NCBI RefSeq assembly: GCF_001579845.1
Contig: NZ_CP007440.1
Span: 6,532,029-6,596,028, forward strand
Reading direction: 5' to 3'
Source of the DNA: Rhodoplanes sp. Z2-YC6860
GTDB taxonomy: Bacteria > Pseudomonadota > Alphaproteobacteria > Rhizobiales > Xanthobacteraceae
DNA length: 64,000 nucleotides
The first letter of the stretch is position 1. The number at the start of each line of letters is the position of its first letter. The translations under genes and the position numbers were made by a program. The notes under the pieces were generated by a model. That model was not told the origin of the DNA and ran no database searches. It was given only the letters and a program-made list of their open reading frames with translations. Shown piece by piece: positions 51,775 through 59,997 of this stretch.

Positions 51775-53330
51775 AAGCAGAGTCTGTGAGGGAGGCGAGC
51801 GTTGGGGCTGGCTATACCCTGATCGCGGCCATCAGCGGCCGGACGCCCATGATGCTCATCGCCCTCGTCATGTTGTAGGCCAGGACATGCAGCGCCATCT
51901 CTGAAGCGACCCGTGGCAGCGTCTTCATCAGGAAGTGGGTGGCGCCCATCCGGGCTTTGATCGTGCCAAATGGGTGTTCGACCGTCTCGCGACGCTGGCG
52001 CATTTTCTCTGGGTGCTCGTCGAGCCGACGCTGCACGGCTTCGAGAACATGCTCGTGTTCCCATCGGGTGATGCGTCGCTCCTTGCCGCTGGTGCAAGTC
52101 TGCTTGATGGCGCAGCCCTGGCAGGCATTGGTCCAATAGCGGCGCAGGAGCATTCCATGTTCTTCGTTGGTGTAGCGGTAAGGCAAGCTTTCCCCGGCCG
52201 GACAGATGTAAACGTCCTGCTCGGCCACGTAGCGGAAGTCCTGTTTGCCGAAACGCCCCTTGGCAATGATGCCTGAGGTCATCGGCTTGGGCAGCGTGAC
52301 CGTGATGCCGGCATCCTCGCAGGCCAGGATCTCTTCGCTGCTGAAGTAGCCGCGGTCAGCGACCGCATCGAGGCTCTCTACTCCCAATGTCGCCTTCGCG
52401 GCCTTCGCCATGGTCGAGAGCTGCGATCGGTCGGTTCCGACGTTGGTCACCTCATGCGTAATGATCAGATGATGCTTGGTCTCCACGGCAACCTGAACGT
52501 TGTAGCCGACGACCCCAGACCCTCGGCCGCTGGTCGCCATTGAGCGAGAGTCAGGATCGGTCAGTGATATCTGTTGATCCGGAGCCGCCAGCATCTGCGC
52601 CCGGAGTTCCCCGAGATTCTGCATCTGCTCCCTCAGCTTCGCGATCTTGTCTTTCAGACGGTTCGTCTTGCTTTGGAGTGCCTCTGATGGCTCATGCCGG
52701 TCGGCGGTATCAAGCTGTTGTAGATAGCGGGCAACGCTCTCCTCGATTTGCGCCATGCGCCGCTCCATTTTGGCGCGCGTGAAGTTCTTGTCCCGGTTAT
52801 TCACGGCCTTGAACTTGCTGCCGTCGATTGCCACGCTGGGGTCCGTCAACAGCCCCATGACGCGGCAAAGCGCTATGAACCGGGCACAGACCTGGCGGAT
52901 CGCGCCGCCATTGTCCTTGCGGAAGTCGGCAATCGTCTTGTGATCAGGCACCAGCCGACCCGTTAGCCACATCGCTTCAACGTTACGCCCAGCCTCGCGC
53001 TCCAGCCGTCGGCTCGACTGAACCCGATTGAGATAGCCGTAGATGTAGAGCTTCAGCAGGACAGACGGATGATACGCCGGCCGGCCGGTGACCTCCGGCG
53101 CAACCCCGTCAAATCCCAGCTCCGCCAGATCGAGCTCATCAACAAAGACATCGATCACACGAACCGGATTGTCCTCGCCGATCCAGTCTTCCAAGCATTC
53201 GGGAAAAAGCGTGCTTTGCCCGCGAGCCGTCCCCTCAACGAAGCGCTTCATCCGATCCCCCGCAGCCGCCAAGAATCAGCGCCGCAAGAATCTCATGGAG
53301 CGGGGCGTTTTCACACAGCCAGGGTCATTA
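51775..53330. mobile_element. IS1182-type insertion sequence (ends approximate)
   Basis: Contains one transposase gene. Possible ends are AGAGTCTGTGAGGGA near 51779 and the complement GGCTGTGTGAAAACGC near 53308-53323, which match imperfectly in inverted orientation. Target duplication not identified, so the boundaries may be off by tens of bases. Confidence 0.6.
51812..53251 (-). CDS. IS1182 family transposase
   Basis: A 479-aa DDE transposase starting MKRFVEGTARGQSTLFPECL. The N-terminal DUF772 domain is present (PAYHPSVLLKLYIYGYLNRV). The DDE triad is probably in VAIDGSKFKAVNN (D), DAVADRGYFSSEE (D) and RRETVEHPFGTIKARMG (E). A C-terminal Cys cluster (CQGCAIKQTC) matches the family. The frame is intact and full length, so the element may be active. 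The start at 53251 is chosen by family similarity over a Met 21 nt upstream. Confidence 0.92.
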   Translation of the reverse strand: MKRFVEGTARGQSTLFPECLEDWIGEDNPVRVIDVFVDELDLAELGFDGVAPEVTGRPAYHPSVLLKLYIYGYLNRVQSSRRLEREAGRNVEAMWLTGRLVPDHKTIADFRKDNGGAIRQVCARFIALCRVMGLLTDPSVAIDGSKFKAVNNRDKNFTRAKMERRMAQIEESVARYLQQLDTADRHEPSEALQSKTNRLKDKIAKLREQMQNLGELRAQMLAAPDQQISLTDPDSRSMATSGRGSGVVGYNVQVAVETKHHLIITHEVTNVGTDRSQLSTMAKAAKATLGVESLDAVADRGYFSSEEILACEDAGITVTLPKPMTSGIIAKGRFGKQDFRYVAEQDVYICPAGESLPYRYTNEEHGMLLRRYWTNACQGCAIKQTCTSGKERRITRWEHEHVLEAVQRRLDEHPEKMRQRRETVEHPFGTIKARMGATHFLMKTLPRVASEMALHVLAYNMTRAMSIMGVRPLMAAIRV

Positions 53331-53970
53331 GGCGACGTCTGAGGAAACCAGCTTTACGGGCGGTGGTCGGCGCAAAAGTGGGTAACGTCGGATTTCGGAT
53401 CGCCCTCTGCCAGCTCTGCGGGTTCAGCCCAGATACCGACGACCACCGTAACAGCGATCGAATCCGGAAAGCGCGTGATCCGTCGCGTATTGATGACGGA
53501 GCCGGAGTTGTTCGGGATTGCGGGATAGATGCCAGCCAAACGCCTGAAACTTCCGGCCGTCAACTACGCAACGCAGCGAATTTGTGCGCAAAACTGGAGA
53601 ACGTTGGATTTCAGTTCGTCTCCCTCCGCCATACACAATTGCTGCTGGCAGATCGCGGTTATGATGCCGATCACCGCAAGTCAACTTGAGGCCGTCCAAC
53701 CAAGGGGGAACGACGATGGCCTAAAGGCTGGAACTGCCATCCCGTAGGCTCAGCGGGTGACTCGAAAATGCGGCGCCGCTGACCTCCCCCGGCAAACCGA
53801 GCGCTTCTGGTAGTGCCGCCCCCGTTCGAACAGATCGATTGCCTCCGCCTTTCCATCCGAAGCCCCGTTAACCTCCCAGACGTCCGGCGCAGCCCAAGGA
53901 ATTGAGTTTACCACTGGTTGTACGGTAAGGTCGCGCACCCGCTGGAAAAAGGCGAGCTTTGGGGGAGACG
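53331..53970. other. No supported gene; carries the dispersed repeat
   Basis: Between the IS and the exported coiled-coil gene. Long frames on both strands are not protein-like. The repeat at 53583-53631 is inside. GGGGGAG at the end is the ribosome binding site of the next gene. Confidence 0.4.
53583..53631 (+). repeat. Dispersed 48-bp repeat, copy 2
   Basis: Begins tgtgcgcaaaactggagaac and ends gttcgtctccctccgcca; partner of 35979-36026. The last 18 bases look like a tRNA T-arm/acceptor end. Confidence 0.65.
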
Positions 53971-56139
53971 GTGCGTAGGCCAATTTTGACAGCGATTTGC
54001 GTAGCTGCCTTCACCGCGACCGCCAACGCCCCTGCCCACGCGCAACTTAATGTCGGAACTTTTATCAACGAGATGGCGCGTCGGGCGCAAGAGGCCGAAC
54101 GACAGCGGCTGCAAATCGAACAGCAACAGCGAGCCGAGCGTGCTCTCGCCCTTGAACAGAAGCGTTACGAGGCCGAAGTCCGAGCGCAGCAAAAGCTGGA
54201 TCAGGACAGGAAAGAAGCCCTGCTGGCGGCAGAGCAAGCCGACCTCGACCGAATAGCAAAGGCAGCCGAAGAAGCGAGACTTCGGGCCGCATCGTTGGAG
54301 CGCCTGCTGCCGGAAGCCCGTCAACTCATCGCAGACGCTACGGCGTTTCTCAAAACCAATCCGCCGCGAGTTATCGAACTGGTCGAGGCAATCTCCAATC
54401 TTGATGCGGCCACCAAAGGCGACGACCCAAACAAAGTTGCAAGCCTTATCGAAACTCTGAAGGCGTCACTACGTACTCGCGCCGGCTTTGACAGATTCGC
54501 CGTGGAACGCGAAGGGCTACGCCAGCGCGAGCTTGAACAAAGTCGCAATCAAGTGAACAAGCTAGCCGGTCAGCAGCGAGAGTTCTTCAATTTTTACTTC
54601 AGGGAATTTTCGGTCACGCCGTCCACGCAAGCTCTTGTGCCTGCTGCTGCAGAGCTAGAGCGTGCGTTGTCGAGTTCAGATTTCCGAAGAATCGAAGAAG
54701 CAAGCAATCGCGCAGCAGTCGCCATTCGCAACGCTGGTCTCGTCAACGAATTCAACAAGAGCCGCGATGTACTTGAGCACGCAAGCGACGACACAAACGC
54801 AATTCGCCGAACCGAGCGAAATGCCTTCCTAATCGATGGCAGCGGCGAAGATTTTGTCACTTTGGTCAACTCGTCGCCCAAAGCTCCGCACGTTTCTCGA
54901 GCATTGGGCGGCGGTGTGCAATTTGAAAAGGGCCTAGCGAAGGCCTGCATTTATGAACCGGGGTTCGACAAGCGCCAGACGTATCTCTTGAAACAACTTC
55001 TTCTCGATCTTCAAGCCCGCAGCATCGATCTCGATGCCGCGGAGTGCACACGCTCCGATCTCGGCAATTATGATGTGATTGGTATCAGGAGAAGCGGCTT
55101 CGCTCGCCTCAAATCCAGCCCTGCCCTCGCTCTCTTGTCCGAAATTGAAGCCGATCGATTTAGACCATTGAAGACCGTTACATCCGAAGAACAACTTCGA
55201 GCCAGGGAGATCGAAGAGCGAGAACGCGAACGAAACCGCGCGGCGATAGCGAGCGACAAAGACGACGGCTATGGCATCATCATTTCAGACGCTAAAAATT
55301 CTAACCTATGTTTGGTCGTGGATAGCCGCCTCAGAGCCCACAAGACATGGCTGGACGGCAGCGTAGACCGTCTTTCGTCCGAGGTCGTTGTCTCCAATGC
55401 TATCGAAAAGACCGGCATGGACGATGCTTACCGATCGATACAGCGACAGGAGTGCGGGTCGGTTTATAGCTCAAGCAAAGAATTGAAGAAATTGAACGAA
55501 GCCCTCGTTCGCGATCGTCTTCCAGATGTCATTTCCGTTCCGTGGGCCACAAGCGCCGAGATTCAGGCCATCGAAAAACGCCTCACCGATGAAGACGCTC
55601 GAATAAAGCAGATTGACTATGATCGTCGGCAGAAAGCTGCGATCGAGAGAGAAGCCGAAGACCGAAAATCGAAAGAGGAAGCGGCCAAACGCGAGAACAG
55701 GCAGAACCAGTTGAGAGCCCAGTTCGGTAATCTGGCCGCCTCCACGGCAGCGGCAGTTGCAAAGGATGTACGTGAGTCCTTCGATACAACTGATTGGCAA
55801 AGCACAGTCGGCTTTGCCCAGTTCCCTTGGGCGGTCGCCGCCTATCACAGACTGACTCAGACCAGGTGGGAGCTGCAAAGCTTCGACTCCCAGGTAGAGG
55901 ACTTCGGCACGGCTTATTGGGGCGGCCGCCCATTAGAGGCGGCGATAGCTAGAGTATCATTTCGAATGCGAAACCGAATCTTGGGCCAGTACAAGGATGT
56001 ATGTTTTATCTTAGCCCGCGTTAACGACACAGAGTTTGGAATGCGGCGCGATGGCGTGTCAGCGGATTGTACTGATTTCCGTGAGATCGAATCGTGGAAG
56101 GCCAACCACAAGTTCGAAAGCCGCTGGGTCGCGGAATGA
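53971..56139 (+). CDS. Large exported coiled-coil protein of unknown function
   Basis: A GTG start at 53971 with GGGGGAG four bases upstream gives a signal peptide (MRRPILTAICVAAFTATANA ... AHA); TTG at 53959 is possible. The 722-aa mature protein has a Gln/Glu/Arg-rich coiled coil (about residues 30-110: EAERQRLQIEQQQRAERALA), a middle helical region, a second short coiled coil near 410-430 (REIEERERERNRAAI), and a third near 555-600 (QIDYDRRQKAAIEREAEDRK). The segments between them are not recognised. Its stop overlaps the start of the next gene (ATGA). It sits between an IS and an integrase, so it is likely cargo of the element. Confidence 0.75.
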   Translation: MRRPILTAICVAAFTATANAPAHAQLNVGTFINEMARRAQEAERQRLQIEQQQRAERALALEQKRYEAEVRAQQKLDQDRKEALLAAEQADLDRIAKAAEEARLRAASLERLLPEARQLIADATAFLKTNPPRVIELVEAISNLDAATKGDDPNKVASLIETLKASLRTRAGFDRFAVEREGLRQRELEQSRNQVNKLAGQQREFFNFYFREFSVTPSTQALVPAAAELERALSSSDFRRIEEASNRAAVAIRNAGLVNEFNKSRDVLEHASDDTNAIRRTERNAFLIDGSGEDFVTLVNSSPKAPHVSRALGGGVQFEKGLAKACIYEPGFDKRQTYLLKQLLLDLQARSIDLDAAECTRSDLGNYDVIGIRRSGFARLKSSPALALLSEIEADRFRPLKTVTSEEQLRAREIEERERERNRAAIASDKDDGYGIIISDAKNSNLCLVVDSRLRAHKTWLDGSVDRLSSEVVVSNAIEKTGMDDAYRSIQRQECGSVYSSSKELKKLNEALVRDRLPDVISVPWATSAEIQAIEKRLTDEDARIKQIDYDRRQKAAIEREAEDRKSKEEAAKRENRQNQLRAQFGNLAASTAAAVAKDVRESFDTTDWQSTVGFAQFPWAVAAYHRLTQTRWELQSFDSQVEDFGTAYWGGRPLEAAIARVSFRMRNRILGQYKDVCFILARVNDTEFGMRRDGVSADCTDFREIESWKANHKFESRWVAE

Positions 56140-56933
56140 TACCGGCCTTCAGACTGACGCTCGTCGCGATAATGACCATCCATGCTTGGGTCGCTCAAGC
56201 AGCTGACAACAATATCCGTTTTGTCATTCCCGGTTCAAAGAGGATTGTGACGATTACTTGCGATACGACCGCAGGGTTGCGCATGCTTGGCCCTATTCCA
56301 GGAGGGTCGATCTCGCCCGGACGAGCTGTGGCACTGATCATCGCAACGGAAACAAACGAGGGTGAAATTCTCACAGGTGTCGCCGAGCAAATTGACGGAG
56401 AGCTCGAGTTTGTCGTCTCTTTGACTGGGAAACAGAGCCTATTATCGCGCCTCGCCCAGGACGAGCCCATGAGAATCGCTCGGCTGACCCAAGCGTATGT
56501 CGTCCCCGACCAAGGATTGGGCGCATCGATCATCAATCTATCACGCGCTTGTCGACCAACGGCGCCGAGAACTGCAGCAGTGAGCAAAGGTAGCTACTGG
56601 CGGCACGACAATTCGATTGTACGACTTGAGGCGACCGGGACGGAGCGCAAGTTCATCTTCTACAAACCAAGTACTGGTATGTCGAAGCTCAGTGCGAAGC
56701 CAGGAGACGTTCGGTTCCAAGGGCGGGTCGTTGGTAGCACATACTCAGGAACCGCAACATTATTCACTGAGAAGTGCGGCAGGCGGCCATACCAAGTGCA
56801 GGGGCCGATTGAAAATGAATCCCGAAAGGTCACGCTAGTTGGTCGGGCTCCGCGATTGGACGGAAATTGCAGGGAAACCGGTTTGCGCGACATGACTCTC
56901 ACTTTCGATTTTATGGACGATCCACCTGAGTAG
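56136..56933 (+). CDS. Exported protein of unknown function, partner of the coiled-coil protein
   Basis: A 265-aa protein; ATG overlaps the upstream stop by 4 nt, implying coupled translation. Signal peptide MIPAFRLTLVAIMTIHAWVA (then QAA). The first half has VTITCDTTAGLRMLGPIPGG and GEILTGVAEQIDGELEFVVS; the second half is beta-rich with SYWRHDNSIVRLEATGTERK, GDVRFQGRVVGSTYSGTATL and a terminal LRDMTLTFDFMDDPPE. No domain recognised. Several Cys could form disulphides in the periplasm. Confidence 0.75.
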   Translation: MIPAFRLTLVAIMTIHAWVAQAADNNIRFVIPGSKRIVTITCDTTAGLRMLGPIPGGSISPGRAVALIIATETNEGEILTGVAEQIDGELEFVVSLTGKQSLLSRLAQDEPMRIARLTQAYVVPDQGLGASIINLSRACRPTAPRTAAVSKGSYWRHDNSIVRLEATGTERKFIFYKPSTGMSKLSAKPGDVRFQGRVVGSTYSGTATLFTEKCGRRPYQVQGPIENESRKVTLVGRAPRLDGNCRETGLRDMTLTFDFMDDPPE

Positions 56934-56995
56934 TTCGAGATCTCGCGCCCCCCGCGAATTGGGCTACGGGACCGAGCTGCCGAACGGCTATCGCT

Positions 56996-57245
56996 GAGGC
57001 CGCAGGTCTTGAAATGCCACCTCAGGCCGAGGCAGCACGTCATCGAGCACCGCTTGCGGCGCCGTGCACCCGTCGCGGCCCTCGCCGCAATGTCTTTTGG
57101 GCGGCCGCCGCGTGCCCGAAAAATCGACCCACGTCAGGTAGGTGCCGTCGAGACGCATCGATCGTGCGCCAGCACAGCGGCTTCAATTCGCTTGTCGAAG
57201 ACATCGCAGTTTGCGGCGAGATATGACAGCAGTGCATCCGGCTAC
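56996..57245 (-). pseudogene. C-terminal remnant of a PatB/MalY-type aminotransferase
   Basis: Pieces in different frames read DALLSYLAANCDVFDKRIEA, SMRLDGTYLTWVDFSGT and PQAVLDDVLPRPEVAFQDLR, the order found at the end of class I/II aminotransferases such as PatB (LxANRDxFD ... L-x-GTYLxWVDFSG ... AF-x-DL). At least one frameshift and loss of the PLP-binding half. Identification is by motif only. Confidence 0.5.
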
Positions 57246-57535
57246 GCCTGCCTAGCGCTTCATTCCTTTGTCAGAGAACAGGTACCAAGCGCGCAATTTG
57301 CGAGGATCCACTGCAACGTCCGTCTTCCACCCAGTTGCGATGAGCGTCGGCGCATCGCGCTCATTTGAGGCGTTTCGTGTTCGTGACGCGGTGGAATGGA
57401 GTGGCTTCCAAAAGGGTGCCGTTGGGCCATCCGCAGACGTTCGGCGGCGTTCAAATTTCGCTTTGCCAGCAGAACCTTATATAGCGTCGCGCTGCAGGCT
57501 GGCCTTACGCCGGCGTTGCTTCCGTTGCCAGAACG
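57246..57535. other. No convincing gene; promoter region of the integration genes
   Basis: About 290 bases. Opposed short frames (for example 57268-57581) show no domain or ribosome binding site. Confidence 0.35.
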
Positions 57536-57808
57536 ATGTCAGACTCGACTGCACAGGGTGGCAATACTCGGCTCGGTTTGACGCCGCGTCTGCTGACGCG
57601 GCCTCAGGCTGCGACGTATTGTGGCCTCTCGCCGACGGGGTTCTCGATGTGGATTAAGCAAGGCCGACTGCCTGGACCGATCGCCGGCACCAGCCGATGG
57701 GACTTGAAAGCAATCGACGCGGCGCTCGACGCGCTGAGCAATCTTCAGCCTAGTAGCCCCGACTCAGCACTCGATACGTGGAAATCGAATCGTGCGCGTG
57801 CATCTTAA
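57536..57808 (+). CDS. AlpA/excisionase-like helix-turn-helix protein
   Basis: A 90-aa protein with LTPRLLTRPQAATYCGLSPT followed by GFSMWIKQGRLPGPI and SRWDLKAIDAALDAL, the winged helix of AlpA/Xis-type recombination directionality factors. The C-terminal 25 residues are polar. It overlaps the integrase start by 17 nt, so the two are transcribed together and probably control integration versus excision. Confidence 0.82.
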   Translation: MSDSTAQGGNTRLGLTPRLLTRPQAATYCGLSPTGFSMWIKQGRLPGPIAGTSRWDLKAIDAALDALSNLQPSSPDSALDTWKSNRARAS

Positions 57809-58814
57809 AGGCATTCATTGCGTTGAGATGAAGCTCGCGACCGGGGCGACGCGTATCTATTACTACGCGTGGCGTGGCGGTCCACGCATCACGGCTCTGC
57901 CTGGGACGCCAGACTTTGTCCGCCAGTATCAGGAGGCGCACGCTGATCTTCGTGCGCCGGCGGCCGGCACCTTCATGACGTTGATCGCAGCGTTCAAGGG
58001 ATCGGCCGACTACCTGAAGCTTGCATCCTCCACCGTTCGAGCCTACGCCGCCTATATCAAGCTCATCGAAGAAGAGTTCGGTGATTTGCCCTTGGCCGCG
58101 TTGAAGGACCCGCGTGTCCGTGGCGAGTTCAAAGCTTGGCGCGATCGTTTCGCCAACACGCCGCGCAAGGCAGACTATGCGTGGTCAACACTGTCTCGCA
58201 TCCTCTCGTTCAGCAAAGATCGTGGTTTGATCAGCTCCAACCCCTGCGAAGGCGGCGGCCGCCTGTACGCCGCAAACCGCACGGACAAGATTTGGCAAGA
58301 CACGGACGTCGCCGCGCTTCTCGGGGTGGCGCCGCCTGAACTGGCGCTCGCAATGATGCTCGCCCTCTGGACCGGCCAGCGCCAGGGCGATCTCTTGCGG
58401 CTGCCGTGGTCGGCTTACGACGGCAAGCACATTCGCCTGACCCAGTCGAAGACCGGCCGGCGCATTGTTGTGCCCGCCGGCCAGCCGCTGCGAACTCTTC
58501 TGGACAGAACCGAGCGGCGCGGACCGCTCGTGCTGACAACCACCCGAGGGCGGCCGTGGACGTCCGATGGGTTTCGGACGTCGTGGGGTAAGGCTTGCGA
58601 CCGCGCCGGCATCCGGGGCCTCACCTTCCACGATATTCGCGGGTCGGCGGTGGTGCGGCTCGCACTGGCGGACGCCACCGTGCCGCAGATCGCGACGTTC
58701 ACCGGACACAGCTTGAGGGACGTCGAGGCGATCCTCGACGCTCACTATCTTGGCCGTGACGTGCAGCTCGCCGAGATCGCGGTGATGAAGCTCGAAGCGC
58801 GAACAAAACTGTAA
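57792..58814 (+). CDS. Tyrosine site-specific integrase
   Basis: A 340-aa integrase with a GTG start. The core-binding domain (about residues 60-150) precedes the catalytic domain, where all active-site residues can be placed: Arg197 (WTGQRQGDLLRLPW), Lys220 (QSKTGRRIVV), His280-x-x-Arg283 (FHDIRGSA), His306 (FTGHSLRD) and the nucleophile Tyr319 (DAHYLGRD). It points at the 3' end of the tRNA-Lys gene 61 nt away, the usual arrangement for an island integrated at a tRNA. Confidence 0.93.
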   Translation: MRVHLKGIHCVEMKLATGATRIYYYAWRGGPRITALPGTPDFVRQYQEAHADLRAPAAGTFMTLIAAFKGSADYLKLASSTVRAYAAYIKLIEEEFGDLPLAALKDPRVRGEFKAWRDRFANTPRKADYAWSTLSRILSFSKDRGLISSNPCEGGGRLYAANRTDKIWQDTDVAALLGVAPPELALAMMLALWTGQRQGDLLRLPWSAYDGKHIRLTQSKTGRRIVVPAGQPLRTLLDRTERRGPLVLTTTRGRPWTSDGFRTSWGKACDRAGIRGLTFHDIRGSAVVRLALADATVPQIATFTGHSLRDVEAILDAHYLGRDVQLAEIAVMKLEARTKL

Positions 58815-58875
58815 AACGGGCTGTAAAACGTGCCCGGTTTGTCCAACCCGTGATCGGCTAAGTGATTGATTGGAT

Positions 58876-58951
<76 letters not shown>

Positions 58952-59044
58952 GGGCCACCGTCGCGGGGCAAGCCCCGCAGGCCGGGTCATGTAACAAACG
59001 AAGGCCGGGCTGTCCAGCAAGCCCACGGTAAAACTTCAAAGGAA

Positions 59045-59072
59045 AAGCCGCCGGACCTGGGTCCGGCGGCTT
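59045..59072 (-). terminator. Rho-independent terminator for the Spy-like gene
   Basis: Perfect 13-bp stem AAGCCGCCGGACC / GGTCCGGCGGCTT with a two-base loop. On the minus strand it is followed by TTTTCCTTTG. About 100 nt after the stop of the Spy/CpxP-like gene. Confidence 0.8.
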
Positions 59073-59173
59073 CCTGGCAGCGACCGTTCGTCGGGGGGCT
59101 GGATGCGACCGGTGCCGCCGCTTCGGTTCCTGAGGCGGGGGGTGACGCTCAGGTTCCTGAATTCAAGCGGGCG

Positions 59174-59737
59174 TCAGCCGCGCCGCCAGTGGTGGTGCTC
59201 CATCCCGCCCCGGCCGCCCATACGGATCAGCGCGGAAAAGCGGTGCTTCTGGCCGTCGTCGAGGCTCTTGTAGAGCGGCTCCGAGGCGTCAGCGAGTTTC
59301 TTCAGGCCGGCGGCCCGGGCGGTCATCGCGTCGGCGCGGTCGCGCATGCGGGCGATCGCGTCCGGCGCGGGCCGGGCCTGATCGTTGCCCTGGACGTTGG
59401 CGCGGGCGGCCTCGCGGCGCTCGGCACGGGCGTTCATCTGCATAGCGCGGTCCTTGGCGAGATCGCGCAGCGCGGTCTCGACCGCAGGCCAGTTCTTTTC
59501 CTGGTCGGCGTTGAGCTTGAGGCCGGCCTTCAGCGCAGCGATGCGCGCGTCGGTGAACGCGGCAACATCGGCGGCGCGATTCTCACGAAACTTGGCGCGG
59601 TCCTGAGCGCGGTCTTGCATCCGCATTTCCGAACGCGCGTGATCGCGTGACGGCGCAGATTGCGCGAGCACGGCGCCCGTGCTGGCGCCCGCAAGCAGAA
59701 GAGCAATCGTACCGGCAGCGAGTGTTTTGTTGATCAT
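59174..59737 (-). CDS. Spy/CpxP-family periplasmic chaperone-like protein
   Basis: AAGGAGGTGGCC precedes the ATG at 59737. The 187-aa protein has a signal peptide (LAAGTIALLLAGASTGAVLA) and a long helical body with LTxxQ-like motif (LKAGLKLNADQEKNWPAVET) and repeated Arg/Asp-rich helices; ends HHHWRRG. Spy-like proteins protect periplasmic proteins or sense metals. The C-terminal LKKLADASEPLYKSLDDGQK is typical of Bradyrhizobium members. Confidence 0.82.
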   Translation of the reverse strand: MINKTLAAGTIALLLAGASTGAVLAQSAPSRDHARSEMRMQDRAQDRAKFRENRAADVAAFTDARIAALKAGLKLNADQEKNWPAVETALRDLAKDRAMQMNARAERREAARANVQGNDQARPAPDAIARMRDRADAMTARAAGLKKLADASEPLYKSLDDGQKHRFSALIRMGGRGGMEHHHWRRG

Positions 59738-59931
59738 GGCCACCTCCTTGATGGCGTTGCTGGTCGCTCTGATATTGATCCACGCCATCGCGACAGCAAG
59801 TTAAGCTTTGGTCATGACATCGAAGTAATCCGCGCGCGCAAACGCAGCAACTGAACGCGCGTTTATCGACGTGGCGCAAATGTGGCTGACAAGAAACCTG
59901 ACAGACAAAAAACGACAGGCAAACTGACATG

Positions 59932-59963
59932 AAAAATGCCGCGCCCTTTCAGGTGCGGCATTT
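59932..59963 (-). terminator. Rho-independent terminator of leuA
   Basis: Stem AAATGCCGC / GCGGCATTT with a 12-nt loop, followed on the minus strand by TTTTTC, 35 nt after the leuA stop. Confidence 0.8.
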
Positions 59964-59997
59964 CGTTGTTTTGAATCGCTCGTGTTTATCGAAGGCT

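Noticed and set aside
53354-53699. Overlapping frames between the IS and the exported coiled-coil gene
   Set aside because: Peptides look like translated non-coding DNA; the conserved element here is the 48-bp repeat rather than a protein.
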